Notes under the pieces: model-generated
Database searches by the model: none
Told to the model about the DNA's origin: nothing
The model's input: only the letters and a program-made list of their open reading frames with translations
Made by a program: the position numbers and the translations under genes
Shown: positions 50,605 through 62,644 of the stretch, piece after piece
Layout of the letters: every line of letters starts with the position of its first letter
How positions within the stretch are numbered: the stretch's first letter is position 1
From: Arthrobacter sp. D5-1
GTDB lineage: Bacteria > Actinomycetota > Actinomycetes > Actinomycetales > Micrococcaceae
NCBI RefSeq assembly: GCF_017357425.1
Contig: NZ_CP014571.1
Coordinates: 1,116,001 to 1,180,000 of the forward strand
Direction of reading: 5' to 3'
DNA: 64,000 bases

Positions 50605-52155
50605 TTACTGCGCCTTCGGCACACGCCGGAGGACGACGGCGGCGAGCACTGCCGCGCCGGCCATCAGGACCAGCCCAATCGCCGCAGTGATGTGGACGCC
50701 GGACTCGAAAGCTGTCCGGGCGGCGACTGTCAACGCTTCCGACAATGGCGCCGGGAGTGCGGCTGCCGCATCAACAGCACCGGCGAGGGTTTCCCCTGAC
50801 TTCCCGGCGGCTTGTGAGGAGACGCCGTCCGGAATGATGAGGTTGTGCTGGTAGGAAGCCGTGAGGATCGAGCCGAGCACGGCCGTCCCCAAGAGCGAAC
50901 CCAACTCGTAGCCGGTCTCGGAAATGGCTGAGGCGGCGCCGGACTTGTCGGCAGGTACTGAGGCCAGGATGAGGTCGTTGGAGATGGTCTCCGCAGCACC
51001 CACGCCCACGGCGAGAACGGTCAGGGCTGACAGCAGGAATATCGGGCCGCTGCCGTGGTCGCCCACCACCACAATCAAGTAACCGATGGCGCTGAGCGTC
51101 AGACCAGCAGCGACAACGAAGCCGGGCCGGACACGCTTGACCAGCGGCACCACCAGCAGGCCTGCGATGACTGTTGCCAGGAGGGCAGGAATCATGGCGA
51201 TGCCTGCCTCCATGGGGGACTGTCCCTCAACCAGCTGCAGGTGCTGGGCGAAGAAGTAGATGAAGCCCGTCATGGAGAACAAGGACAGCACGTTTGCCAC
51301 GATTGCCGTGCTGAACACCTTGTTCTTGAACAAAGCGACGTCCAGCATGGGGTTTTCGATCCGCTGCTGGCGGCGAACGAACAGGATGCCCATCACCAGG
51401 CCGAAGCCCATGAAAGCTGCAGCCGACGCTCCGAAGCCGTGAACTGCGAATTCCTTGATGCCGTAGACGAACGGGGCCATGGTGACCACGGACAGGACAA
51501 TGCTGTTCACGTCCACGCGGCCAGGATTGGCGTCCTTGGACTCGGGAATCAGGACCCGGCCGAAGGCCAGAAGCGGCAGGAGCAGGAACGCTGCCACCAG
51601 GAAGACGGCACCCCACCAGAAGTGCTCCACCAGCCAGCCGCCGAAGATCGGGCCGAGCGCCGCACCACCGGAGAAGCCGGCAGCCCACACAGCGATCGCG
51701 AGCCGCCGGCGGTTGGGATCGGTGAAGATGTTCCGGATCAGGGACAGCGTTGAGGGCATCAGCATGGCGCCGAAGACACCAAGGCCCGCGCGTCCGGCAA
51801 TGAGCCATTCAGCGGAAGGCGCGAATGCCGTAGCAGCCGAAACCGCCGCGAAGCCGGTGCTGCCGATCAGCAGCAGCCGCCGTCGTCCGATTCTGTCACC
51901 GAGGTTGCCCATGGAGACGAGCAGTGCGGCGAGGACCAGGGGATAGGCGTCAACAATCCACAGCAGCTGAACGCCGCCCACGTCCAGGGATCGGGCGATC
52001 TCGGGCAGGGCGAAGGTGAGCGCGGTGTTGTCGACGGCCACCAGCAGCACCGGGAACATCAGGAGTGCCAGTGCCGTCCAATCGCGCCACGGTGCTGCCT
52101 GGCCCATATCGGGACGAGCGGAACGGGGTGCTTGGGTTGAGGACGGCGAGTACAT
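50605..52155 (-). CDS. MFS drug transporter, DHA2 (14-TMS) type
   Basis: A 516-residue efflux protein. 'LLVAVDNTALTFALPEIARS' in TM1 and 'GNLGDRIGRRRLLLIGSTGF' (motif A) are typical of the QacA/EmrB-like DHA2 family, with fourteen hydrophobic segments. ATG 52155 is selected; the palindromic operator lies upstream of it. It is divergent from a TetR regulator, the usual repressor-pump pair. Substrates are unknown. Confidence 0.9.
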   Translation of the reverse strand: MYSPSSTQAPRSARPDMGQAAPWRDWTALALLMFPVLLVAVDNTALTFALPEIARSLDVGGVQLLWIVDAYPLVLAALLVSMGNLGDRIGRRRLLLIGSTGFAAVSAATAFAPSAEWLIAGRAGLGVFGAMLMPSTLSLIRNIFTDPNRRRLAIAVWAAGFSGGAALGPIFGGWLVEHFWWGAVFLVAAFLLLPLLAFGRVLIPESKDANPGRVDVNSIVLSVVTMAPFVYGIKEFAVHGFGASAAAFMGFGLVMGILFVRRQQRIENPMLDVALFKNKVFSTAIVANVLSLFSMTGFIYFFAQHLQLVEGQSPMEAGIAMIPALLATVIAGLLVVPLVKRVRPGFVVAAGLTLSAIGYLIVVVGDHGSGPIFLLSALTVLAVGVGAAETISNDLILASVPADKSGAASAISETGYELGSLLGTAVLGSILTASYQHNLIIPDGVSSQAAGKSGETLAGAVDAAAALPAPLSEALTVAARTAFESGVHITAAIGLVLMAGAAVLAAVVLRRVPKAQ

Positions 52156-52162
52156 GTTATTT

Positions 52163-52186
52163 ACTATACCGTCCAGACGGTACAGT
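52163..52186. promoter_or_regulatory. TetR operator between efflux pump and regulator
   Basis: TACCGTC-CA-GACGGTA is a perfect inverted repeat, extended on both sides by ACT/AGT. It lies eight bases upstream of the pump ATG and 42 bases upstream of the TetR ATG. Confidence 0.7.
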
Positions 52187-52227
52187 TTCAAATACAACCC
52201 GGCGAGCCTTTAGGGAATGATGGACAC

Positions 52228-52767
52228 ATGCCACGAAAACCAGTTGCCCGGGACGCCGTCCTGGATGCTTTCGAAGCCCTCCTCATCGAGGTGGGGGAGC
52301 GAGCTGCCACGCTCGACGCCGTTGCCAAGCGCGCAGGGGTGTCCAAAGGTGGGCTGCTCTACCACTTCCCCAATAAGGAAGCACTGATCACGGCCCTGCT
52401 TGAACGGCTGGATCTCTTGGCCGACGAGGACACGGAGCTGATGAAGGCGTCGCCCGATGGTTCCGCCGCCTACTTCATTCGCTCCTCGCTCTGGGCGGAC
52501 ACGCCGATGGACCGGGCTTTTGTTGCCGTCACCAGATTGGCTGAAGTGGCCCACGAGGAAACGCGTCGCAGATTCGCCGCCATTCAACAGCGGTGGCTGG
52601 ACGTGCTCGCCGAGGACGTCGGCCCAGAGGTTGCCAAGGCAGTCAGTTACATGGGTGACGGGCTCTATTTCAACGCGATGTTCGAGGGCGGGCAAGAGGG
52701 CGGCAATGTCGGGCGGGAGGCCGACGTCGAAATCCTGCTGGGAGTCCTTGAGCGGCTGAGGAAGTAA
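52228..52767 (+). CDS. TetR family transcriptional regulator
   Basis: A 179-residue regulator. The N-terminal HTH reads 'RAATLDAVAKRAGVSKGGLL' then 'YHFPNKEALITALLERLDLL'; the remainder is the helical ligand-binding domain. It is divergent from the DHA2 pump across a palindrome and probably represses it. Confidence 0.9.
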   Translation: MPRKPVARDAVLDAFEALLIEVGERAATLDAVAKRAGVSKGGLLYHFPNKEALITALLERLDLLADEDTELMKASPDGSAAYFIRSSLWADTPMDRAFVAVTRLAEVAHEETRRRFAAIQQRWLDVLAEDVGPEVAKAVSYMGDGLYFNAMFEGGQEGGNVGREADVEILLGVLERLRK

Positions 52768-52867
52768 CGGGCAGTCCATTTGCGGCGGCGACCGTGACGT
52801 AGGACAATTAACCCCTGTGGCCTGCCCTGATCGGGGTCATACATAACTGAAAATGCCTTTGATCTGC

Positions 52868-53085
52868 GGCGGGAGAGTCCTGCAAGCATGTGATGCAGGC
52901 GCCGTAGGAGCAAACCCTCCCCAGGAATCTCTCAGGCCCACGCACCGCCGCGGCGAGGCAACTCTGGAAAGCAGCAGGCATTCTGCCCACCTCAAGGGTG
53001 AAAGAGTGCTGTGCTCACCGACGGTGCAAGCGATGGTTGTTCACGCAACGCGCGGAAACTCTCAGGTCCAATACAGAGCGGGGAG
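52868..53085 (+). ncRNA. tandem glycine riboswitch upstream of gcvP
   Basis: Two gcvT-type aptamers in series. The first has GGGAGAGTCC, GCGCCGTAGGAGCAAACC and AATCTCTCAGGC; a middle AACTCTGGAAAGC joins it to the second, which has AAGGGTGAAAGAG, CACCGACGGTGCAAGC and AAACTCTCAGGTCC. The switch ends about 50 bases before the gcvP GTG. Glycine binding normally turns expression on for glycine cleavage. Confidence 0.9.
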
Positions 53086-53138
53086 GAACCCAGCCGCTGT
53101 GGCGTACCCAAACGCCGCCCAAGTAATGGAGTTCCTTC

Positions 53139-55985
<2,847 letters not shown>

Positions 55986-55996
55986 GGACTGACTCC

Positions 55997-57130
55997 ATGT
56001 CTGAGAACTACACCGCTCTCTACGAAGAGCACAAGAAGCTCGGCGCGTCCTTCACCGACTTCGGTGGCTGGCAGATGCCGCTGAAGTACTCGTCCGAGTT
56101 GGCCGAGCACCACGCCGTCCGCAAGTCCGCGGGCTTGTTCGACCTCTCCCACATGGGTGAAGTCTGGGTCACCGGTCCAGAGGCCGCAGCGTTCCTTGAC
56201 TACGCGCTGGTGGGGAAGATCTCCGCCATGGCTGTGGGCAAGGCCAAATACTCGCTGATCTGCCAGGAAGACGGCGGCATCATCGATGACCTCATCACGT
56301 ACCGGCGGGGTGACCAGAAGTTCCTGGTGGTTCCGAACGCCGGCAATGCTGCGGTTGTTGCTTCAGCACTGCTGGAACGCGCCGCCGGGTTCGACGTCGT
56401 TGTTGAAGACGCTTCCGCTGAGACCTCGTTGATTGCTGTTCAGGGGCCGCTGGCCGAAGCGATCCTCCTCCGCCTTGTGCCGGCTGAACAGCACGCACTG
56501 GTCACTGAACTGAAGTACTACGCGGCGGTTGATGTCCCGTTCACGGTCGACGGCGGCACTCAGGAACTCCTGCTGGCCCGCACCGGCTACACCGGCGAAG
56601 ACGGTTTTGAGATCTTCCTTGCCAACGACTCCGCAGCCGCCCTCTGGCAGGCCATCGCCGACGCCGCTGAAGAAGGCGAACTCATCCCGGCAGGCCTCGC
56701 TTCCCGCGATTCCCTCCGCCTCGAAGCCGGCATGCCCCTCTACGGCAACGAGCTCTCCCGCGAAGGCAACCCCTTCGCAGCAGGGCTCGGGCCCGTGGTG
56801 GCTCTGTCCAAGGAAGGCGACTTCGTTGGCAAGGACGCACTCGCGGCGTTGAAGGCCGACGGTGCCGGCTCCACCAGCGGGCGCAAGCTCGTTGGCCTCA
56901 AGGGCCTGGGGCGTCGCGCCGGACGCGGACACTACCCGGTCCTCAAGGACGGCGCAGTGGTTGGCGAAGTCACGTCCGGCCAGCCGAGCCCGACGCTCGG
57001 TTACCCGGTAGCGTTGGCCTATGTCGACGTCGAGCATTCGGAGCTTGGTACCGCCCTGGACATTGACCTGCGCGGTAAGAGCGAGCCGTTCGAAGTCGTC
57101 GCACTGCCGTTCTACAAGCGCCAAAAGTAA
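55997..57130 (+). CDS. gcvT: aminomethyltransferase, T protein
   Basis: A 377-residue folate-dependent enzyme that releases ammonia and forms 5,10-methylene-THF. 'LGASFTDFGGWQMPLKYSSE', 'HHAVRKSAGLFDLSHMGEVW' and 'LLARTGYTGEDGFEIFLAND' are conserved family sequences, and the C-terminal barrel is complete. Close to gcvP, so co-transcribed. A palindromic element follows before gcvH. Confidence 0.95.
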   Translation: MSENYTALYEEHKKLGASFTDFGGWQMPLKYSSELAEHHAVRKSAGLFDLSHMGEVWVTGPEAAAFLDYALVGKISAMAVGKAKYSLICQEDGGIIDDLITYRRGDQKFLVVPNAGNAAVVASALLERAAGFDVVVEDASAETSLIAVQGPLAEAILLRLVPAEQHALVTELKYYAAVDVPFTVDGGTQELLLARTGYTGEDGFEIFLANDSAAALWQAIADAAEEGELIPAGLASRDSLRLEAGMPLYGNELSREGNPFAAGLGPVVALSKEGDFVGKDALAALKADGAGSTSGRKLVGLKGLGRRAGRGHYPVLKDGAVVGEVTSGQPSPTLGYPVALAYVDVEHSELGTALDIDLRGKSEPFEVVALPFYKRQK

Positions 57131-57140
57131 GCCTGAAGAC

Positions 57141-57240
57141 TTTGGGACCGACATCCTCCGCGGGCTCGGTCGCTTAGGCGTCCGCTGAGCGGACGCGAAG
57201 CTCCCTTGGACGCCCGCTTCCGGATGTCGGTTCCAAAGGG
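57141..57240. repeat. 100-bp palindromic repeat element, copy 1
   Basis: Terminal inverted repeat TTTGGGACCGACATCC against GGATGTCGGTTCCAAA (one mismatch), with GTCCGC-TGAGCGGAC near the centre. It matches the element at 57801 along its full length with about a dozen or so differences. It lies between gcvT and gcvH and could act as a transcript-stabilising or terminating hairpin. Confidence 0.75.
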
Positions 57241-57391
57241 GAGAGTCTTCCGGCGCTTCGTGAACCGCTAAGGTGCTGGGGGAGTGGCGAGCTGCCGAAG
57301 GTGATCCTTTGCCACACCCCCATGCCAACCGCCCAGACGGCCCCCGCCGCGACACAATTAGATTTAGACCACTCAACCTTAAGGAAAAAGA

Positions 57392-57778
57392 ATGCCCAAA
57401 GTAGCGCCCGAACTTCAGTACTCCGACGAGCACGAGTGGGTCTCCCGCGGCGAAGGGAACTCGGTGTCCGTTGGTATCTCCGAGGTTGCCACCGACGCAC
57501 TGGGTGACATTGTGTATGTTGACCTCCCCGAGGTTGGCTCCACGGTGACCGCTGGCGAGACCTGTGGCGAAGTTGAGTCCACCAAGTCCGTCTCGGACCT
57601 GTACTCGCCCGTTACCGGCGAGGTCACGGAGATCAACGACGCAGTTGTCGGCGACCCCGCACTAATCAACAACGACCCCTACGGCGCCGGCTGGCTCTTC
57701 AAGGTCGCTGCTGAGTCCGAGGGCCCGCTGCTCTCGGCCGAGGAATACGCCTCCAAGAATGGCGGAGACCTCTCCTAA
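57392..57778 (+). CDS. gcvH: glycine cleavage system H protein
   Basis: A 128-residue lipoyl carrier. The lipoylation lysine is Lys65 in '[15 protein letters not shown]'; '[20 protein letters not shown]' opens the protein. Length is standard. It is separated from gcvT by 261 bases that hold the first palindromic element, so it may also have its own promoter. Confidence 0.95.
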   Translation: MPKVAPELQYSDEHEWVSRGEGNSVSVGISEVATDALGDIVYVDLPEVGSTVTAGETCGEVESTKSVSDLYSPVTGEVTEINDAVVGDPALINNDPYGAGWLFKVAAESEGPLLSAEEYASKNGGDLS

Positions 57779-57800
57779 GTTCCTCCGACCGAGCGGACAT

Positions 57801-57906
57801 GGCCCGATTGGGCCGACGTCCTCTGCGACCTCGGTCGCTTGGGCGCCCGCTGGGCGGACGCGAAGCTTCCTTAGACGGCCGCTGCCGGACGCCGGTCCCA
57901 AGAGGC
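57801..57906. repeat. 100-bp palindromic repeat element, copy 2
   Basis: Homologous to the element at 57141-57240 in the same orientation: shared blocks include CTCGGTCGCTT, GGCGGACGCGAAGCT-CCTT and the ends GGGCCGACGTCC / GGACGCCGGTCCC. It lies 22 bases after the gcvH stop. Confidence 0.75.
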
Positions 57907-58247
57907 CAGTTACAGGACGACCGTGAGGTGTGGTCAGTCCGATTCGGGGGTTGGCTGCGGGATGTGCCGTGGGCACGGCATGTTCGGCAGCAAGGCCCCG
58001 TTTCGGGCGCTCCAGCGAACGAGTCCGCGGAGGACGGCGGCCCAATGGGCCGCACTCAGACAGGTCACCACTCAATCGCAGTGGCGTAGCGTGGGATTGT
58101 AGAACTGAATAGAACTTGCGACGCCGGGTTGCCGCCTCTGGGGGCCGTCCGGCGTCGTGCTTCGGTCGCCTTCTGCCACAAGCGGGAGAGACCATCCGGC
58201 AGGACCATCTGCCGGACCGTTTCAAACTGTATTAAGGAATCCCGACC
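57907..58247 (+). other. intergenic region before sdaA
   Basis: About 340 bases without a recognised gene. A short hairpin CCGGCAG-GACCAT-CTGCCGG lies at 58196-58215, just upstream of the AAGGAA ribosome site of sdaA. A GGGAGAGACC string at 58184 recalls the start of a glycine aptamer, but the CTCTCAGG partner is absent. A promoter for sdaA is expected here; no clear boxes were identified. Confidence 0.5.
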
Positions 58248-59660
58248 ATGGCTGTTGGTGTTTTCGATCTTTTTTCCGTGGGTATTGGCCCGTCGAGTTC
58301 GCATACTGTGGGGCCGATGCGCGCTGCTGCTGTGTTCGCCGGTGAGCTGAAGGACGCTGGTGTCCTGGGCTCGGTGGCCTCGTTGCGCGTTGATCTGTAC
58401 GGCTCGTTGGCTGCGACGGGTCGTGGCCACGGGACCATGACTGCCACGCTGTTGGGCTTGGAGGGTTACCACCCTGAGCTCATTCTGCCGGACGAGGTGG
58501 AGGCGCGGTTGGCCGCTATCGCGGAGACGGGTGTGCTGAACCTTGCAGGTGCGTCCGGTGAAGGTGTGGAGCTGCCGTATGCGGTGGGGGATATGGTGTT
58601 GCATCCGTTGACGGTGTTGCCGCGGCACACGAACGGGATGAAGTTTGCTGTCAGTGATTCCAACGGGGAGGTGTTGCGGGAGGCGACGTTCTTTTCGGTC
58701 GGTGGCGGGTTCATTGTCCGTGAGGGTGAGGAGAACGCGGCTCAGCAGGAGTTGGAGGAGTCGAAGAAGGAGTTGCCGTTGCCGTTCCGGACGGCGGCGG
58801 AGTTGTTGGGCCGGTGTTCGTCGAAGGGTTTGGGGATCAGCGACATCATGTTCATCAATGAGCGGGCGTCCCGGTCGGAGGAGGAGATCCGGGAGGGTTT
58901 GCTGCATATCTGGTCGGTGATGGAGGCCTGTGTTGAAACGAGTTTGAAGCGTGAGGGTGTGTTGCCCGGTGGGTTGAGGGTCCGGCGTCGTGCTCCTGAC
59001 TGGTTGGAGCGGCTGCTGAAGGAGGACAAGGACCGGAACGATCCGAAGTATTGGCAGGAGTGGGTGAACCTGATCGCCCTGGCCGTCAATGAGGAGAACG
59101 CCTCGGGTGGCCGGGTGGTCACGGCGCCGACCAATGGTGCTGCGGGGATCATTCCGGCGGTGCTGTATTACGCGTTGAATTATGCCCCGGGCATGGATCA
59201 GGCCTCCCAGGAGGATCGGGATGATGTGGTGGTGAAGTTCCTGCTCACTGCCGGTGCTGTGGGTGTGTTGTACAAGGAACAGGCCTCCATTTCGGGGGCT
59301 GAGGTGGGCTGCCAGGGTGAGGTGGGGTCGGCGTCGTCGATGGCTGCTGCCGGGTTGGCTGAGGTGATGGGTGGTACGCCGGGGCAGGTGGAGAACGCCG
59401 CGGAGATCGCGATGGAACACAACCTGGGGCTGACGTGTGATCCGATCGGTGGGTTGGTGCAGATTCCGTGTATTGAGCGGAACGCGATCGCGGCGGCGAA
59501 GGCTATCAACGCCGCGAAGATGGCGTTGTGGGGTGATGGGACGCACCGGGTGTCCCTGGATGAGGTGATCGTGACCATGCGGGAAACGGGCAAGGACATG
59601 TCCCATAAGTACAAGGAAACCGCGATGGGCGGCCTCGCCGTCAACGTCGTCGAATGCTGA
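58248..59660 (+). CDS. sdaA: L-serine ammonia-lyase, iron-sulfur dependent
   Basis: A 470-residue single-chain serine dehydratase that converts L-serine to pyruvate and ammonia. '[20 protein letters not shown]' is the diagnostic N-terminus; the [4Fe-4S] cysteines are Cys355 ('GCQGE'), Cys397 ('[13 protein letters not shown]') and Cys408. ATG 58248 follows AAGGAA. Next to the glycine cleavage genes it would drain serine made from glycine and methylene-THF. Codon use is GTG/TTG-richer than its neighbours in parts. Confidence 0.95.
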   Translation: MAVGVFDLFSVGIGPSSSHTVGPMRAAAVFAGELKDAGVLGSVASLRVDLYGSLAATGRGHGTMTATLLGLEGYHPELILPDEVEARLAAIAETGVLNLAGASGEGVELPYAVGDMVLHPLTVLPRHTNGMKFAVSDSNGEVLREATFFSVGGGFIVREGEENAAQQELEESKKELPLPFRTAAELLGRCSSKGLGISDIMFINERASRSEEEIREGLLHIWSVMEACVETSLKREGVLPGGLRVRRRAPDWLERLLKEDKDRNDPKYWQEWVNLIALAVNEENASGGRVVTAPTNGAAGIIPAVLYYALNYAPGMDQASQEDRDDVVVKFLLTAGAVGVLYKEQASISGAEVGCQGEVGSASSMAAAGLAEVMGGTPGQVENAAEIAMEHNLGLTCDPIGGLVQIPCIERNAIAAAKAINAAKMALWGDGTHRVSLDEVIVTMRETGKDMSHKYKETAMGGLAVNVVEC

Positions 59661-59698
59661 GTCTGTTTACTGTCAGTGCCTAGTGCCATGCTGTATCC

Positions 59699-60520
59699 AT
59701 GAGCGGGGGATACGACAGGGATTTTTTGCGGGCACGCCTTGAGCTGCCCAGTCCGTCGGCAACGACGATTCTTTTGGACTACATCCACTTCTCCGTGCGC
59801 TTCCGGGCTGCCCGGAAGCTCGCGGCGATCGTGGGGGTCAACATCCACGGCAAGGAACTGAATCCACTGGCCCGTGAGGGCACCTGGCATTTCGACGACA
59901 GGATTCCCAGGGAACAGCAGGCCGGGCCGGACGTTTACAAGAACAATGCTTTTGACCGCGGCCACCTGGTGAGACGTCTGGATCCCGTCTGGGGTGACGC
60001 GGCCACGGCCAAGAAAGCCAACCAGGACACGTTTGCCTTCACCAACGCTGCGCCGCAGGTGGATGACTTCAACCAAGGCAAAGAGCTGTGGGTAGGGCTC
60101 GAGGATCACGTGCTGAGCCACGCCGATGCCCACGACGCCAAGCTCAGCGTGTTCACGGGGCCCGTCTTCCTTGACGATGACCAGCCCTACCGCGGCGTCC
60201 AGATCCCGCGGAAGTTCTGGAAGATCGCCGCCTGGACCAACGATGCCAAGCTGGCCGCCGTCGGGTTCGTCCTTGACCAGTCGCCGATGCTGGGCAAAGT
60301 GGAACTGAAGAGGGCCATCGACCAGAAGCTTCTGGAAGGGGAGCCACCCCCGCTGGGACCGTTCCGGACCTTCCAGGTTCCCATTGGGCAGATAGCAGAC
60401 CTGACAGGACTGAGCCTTAGCAGGCTCACCAACGCGGACCGGCTCGTCAGCGGCCAGCGTGAACTGGGCAGGCAGCCGAAGGCGATCGAGTTGGAGAGCG
60501 CGGACCAGATCAAGCTGTAA
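59699..60520 (+). CDS. DNA/RNA non-specific endonuclease
   Basis: A 273-residue NUC-type beta-beta-alpha-metal nuclease. The DRGH motif is at residues 86-89 ('NAFDRGHLVRRLDPVWG'), followed by 'TFAFTNAAPQVDDFNQGKEL', with the metal-binding Asn in that stretch. No signal peptide is visible, so a cytosolic or unusually secreted nuclease; a toxin or defence role cannot be judged. It starts 38 bases after sdaA. Confidence 0.85.
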   Translation: MSGGYDRDFLRARLELPSPSATTILLDYIHFSVRFRAARKLAAIVGVNIHGKELNPLAREGTWHFDDRIPREQQAGPDVYKNNAFDRGHLVRRLDPVWGDAATAKKANQDTFAFTNAAPQVDDFNQGKELWVGLEDHVLSHADAHDAKLSVFTGPVFLDDDQPYRGVQIPRKFWKIAAWTNDAKLAAVGFVLDQSPMLGKVELKRAIDQKLLEGEPPPLGPFRTFQVPIGQIADLTGLSLSRLTNADRLVSGQRELGRQPKAIELESADQIKL

Positions 60521-60581
60521 ATAAGCTCACCTGACGAGAAAGGCTGTACTTTGGTTCTGACCAGATCCGGATAAGCGCCCA

Positions 60582-60749
60582 TTGCCAAACCCGAGGTGTC
60601 GATTTCAGGAGTCTGAGCTGGAGCTGTTGCGCAACCTGAGCATCGTCGGTGTTTTGAATTTCGCAACCAGAACCCTGGGTCCAGTGGAACCCGAAGGCTA
60701 CAAAGTTATCGCTGATATGAGCACCAAGCTCACCAACGAGGGGGAGTAG
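60582..60749 (+). CDS. possible small protein
   Basis: A 55-codon frame from TTG 60582 with coding-like content ('ESELELLRNLSIVGVLNFAT', then 'LGPVEPEGYKVIADMSTKL'). No family or good ribosome site was recognised. It might also be the remnant of a longer gene. It lies between the nuclease and the membrane protein at 60773. Confidence 0.35.
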   Translation: MPNPRCRFQESELELLRNLSIVGVLNFATRTLGPVEPEGYKVIADMSTKLTNEGE

Positions 60750-60772
60750 CGCCCGCGGCGGCGCCAAGCTAT

Positions 60773-61327
60773 ATGGATGAGCAACAGATACAGGAGATCG
60801 TCGACAGAGTTGTCAAAGCGCTGGAGGGATTGAAGCCAATTGCCCCCTCTCCCACCCAGGATTGGCAAGTCTGGGGTGCGTTCGGCTCATACGCGACTCT
60901 CGCGGCCGCCATCGTCGCCTTCCTCATCGGGTGGTGGACTATAAAGCAAAAGCGCGAGGCAGATGCCAGAGCCGAATGGTGGCGCCGAACTCAGTGGGCC
61001 TTGGAAGCAGCCGCCGATCCGGACAATGATGCGATGAACGCTTACGGTACGGGCATGCTGGATCTCCTGGCCCGGAGCGAATTGGCTAGCGTCAAAGACA
61101 AGGAACTCCTCGACGCAGTGTGGGAGGTAACCGATACTGAGATGAAGGACGACAGTATTGTGAACTTCGTGAACAGGGCTGCACATCTGACGGGCCTCAG
61201 CACGGAAGAAATGGATGTCGTTCGCAGTTTCTACTCCGTAGACGGGCCCTCGGAAACAGGAGACAATGAGGACAAGAGCGAGTCCACGGACGACCGGAGG
61301 GAGGCAAATGGCTCAGCGAGTAAATAG
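60773..61327 (+). CDS. single-pass membrane protein of unknown function
   Basis: A 184-residue protein with a short helical N-terminus ('EQQIQEIVDRVVKALEGLKP'), one membrane helix near residues 40-60 ('LAAAIVAFLIGWWTIKQKRE') and a cytosolic domain beginning 'ARAEWWRRTQWALEAAADPD' and ending in an acidic tail. I do not recognise a named family. It overlaps the start of the next gene by 20 bases, so the two are translationally linked. Confidence 0.7.
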   Translation: MDEQQIQEIVDRVVKALEGLKPIAPSPTQDWQVWGAFGSYATLAAAIVAFLIGWWTIKQKREADARAEWWRRTQWALEAAADPDNDAMNAYGTGMLDLLARSELASVKDKELLDAVWEVTDTEMKDDSIVNFVNRAAHLTGLSTEEMDVVRSFYSVDGPSETGDNEDKSESTDDRREANGSASK

Positions 61328-61598
61328 CAATCGAGAGAGCAAAGAACAGGTGTTCAGGAAGCTACGTCGCGAGATCCTCGCGGCCCGACTGAAGGTTACT
61401 TTGGACGAGCAGCTTAATCGCAAGACTTCGCCAACCGTGAAGAGACTGTCTGAGATGAAGTTGCCTCCGATTGTGAGGCCTGTAGATCTGAGAGTCGATA
61501 CGTCGACGACCGCGGACGAGCCCCAACAGGGCATCTCCTACGTTGGTCCTCAGGTCAGTTCGTTTATGAATCCGCAGCAACGAGCCTCGGGCACCTAG
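61308..61598 (+). CDS. small basic protein paired with the membrane protein
   Basis: A 96-residue protein with a basic helical first half ('SKEQVFRKLRREILAARLKV', 'RKTSPTVKRLSEMKLPP') and a disordered tail. GGAGGGAGG precedes ATG 61308. It overlaps the end of the upstream gene and is followed by a strong terminator. No family recognised. The basic half could bind nucleic acid or the acidic tail of its partner; that is only inference. Confidence 0.65.
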   Translation: MAQRVNSNRESKEQVFRKLRREILAARLKVTLDEQLNRKTSPTVKRLSEMKLPPIVRPVDLRVDTSTTADEPQQGISYVGPQVSSFMNPQQRASGT

Positions 61599-61610
61599 AC
61601 TTCAAAAAAA

Positions 61611-61643
61611 GAAACCCCATCCCGACGAACCGGGTGGGGTTTC
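61611..61643. terminator. bidirectional terminator
   Basis: GAAACCCCA-CCCG pairs with CGGG-TGGGGTTTC, with an A run before and T-rich sequence after. It separates the small basic gene from the convergent membrane protein gene. Confidence 0.85.
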
Positions 61644-61672
61644 TTCGTGGGGAACATGGAGAGGAAAACGAG

Positions 61673-62539
61673 CTAGCGTCTTCTGCCAAACCGGGGAGTC
61701 ACGCGTCTGGTGTGAACTCTTTCGCTGGTACCGGCGGCTTTCGAAGATCGTGATCTGCCGAGTCGGGGTGCCAGCGGCCGGGGATGCTGCCATTCAAGTT
61801 CAGACATACCTCGAGCCTTCGAGATCAATGAAGCGCTGGTCAGCAATAGGATTGGCGGGCCCGCGATCGCAAACAGAACAGCCCACAGGGGCGGTGAAAG
61901 AGGTGTCTGGATGCCTGCAGCGGCAATCCCCCCGATCCCAGCGGGTACAGCAGCCAGCCCCAGGCTGAAGATCGAGACTTGAAGAAATCCTGCCCAGCCC
62001 AGAGAGTCAACGGGGGTGCGATAAGCGTCATCGATGAAGACGGTCCTCAGGTTCTTTCCGTTGAGATGGTCCTTGATGATCCGGCCGCGTGAAAGAGACA
62101 TGTTGATGAAGCTGACTATTGAAAGTCCTATGACGGAAGGCATTACCAGATAGAACGGGATGCCGGTTTCATCGGTGGGCTTCTGCCAGGCTTTGTCCCA
62201 GGTAAGTTCATTCGGCGGTATCTGGCCGACCATGAATCCGAGCATGGCGCTGGCGGAAATAGCAAAGACGAGCGTGATGGCCGGCCAGATAATTCGGCGG
62301 GCAGGCAGCAGCTGCAGGGCAATGACCCGGGCTGTGGCCTCCCGCTGTAAGCTCTGAAATACTGCAACATCGCGTGGCAGGGCGTTGGATTGGGACGCCA
62401 TTTCACGCCAGAAAACTGCCCGACGCCTCAGGCGTGAGGCAGCCGTAATCTGGTCCAAGGCAATCAGAATGCCCAAAAGTGAGCCGACGATGGTGACGAC
62501 CGGAACAATATAACCGACAATGTCGGTAAGCCATTTCAC
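61673..62539 (-). CDS. membrane protein of unknown function
   Basis: A 288-residue protein with about six hydrophobic segments: 'IVPVVTIVGSLLGILIALDQ' at the start, 'IIWPAITLVFAISASAMLGF', 'FYLVMPSVIGLSIVSFINMS', 'FLQVSIFSLGLAAVPAGIGG' and 'LWAVLFAIAGPPILLLTSAS'. The C-terminus is a basic, Arg-rich tail. No family recognised. ATG 62539 starts it immediately before the first helix. Confidence 0.7.
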   Translation of the reverse strand: MKWLTDIVGYIVPVVTIVGSLLGILIALDQITAASRLRRRAVFWREMASQSNALPRDVAVFQSLQREATARVIALQLLPARRIIWPAITLVFAISASAMLGFMVGQIPPNELTWDKAWQKPTDETGIPFYLVMPSVIGLSIVSFINMSLSRGRIIKDHLNGKNLRTVFIDDAYRTPVDSLGWAGFLQVSIFSLGLAAVPAGIGGIAAAGIQTPLSPPLWAVLFAIAGPPILLLTSASLISKARGMSELEWQHPRPLAPRLGRSRSSKAAGTSERVHTRRVTPRFGRRR

Positions 62540-62644
62540 TTACCAAGTATCCCCGGACAACGCTCCTCGTTCAGCCCCAAGGGCAGGCGACGCGCCGGAG
62601 TAGACGCCAACATGAACGGTGGCCGGTCAACAATTCCCCTATGG

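Noticed and set aside
58184..58247. GGGAGAGACC string before sdaA as a second glycine riboswitch
   Set aside because: The CTCTCAGG pairing strand and the conserved core of the aptamer are absent.
58065..59606. 513-codon frame antisense to sdaA
   Set aside because: Arg/His/Pro/Thr-rich shadow of a gene with complete iron-sulfur cysteines.
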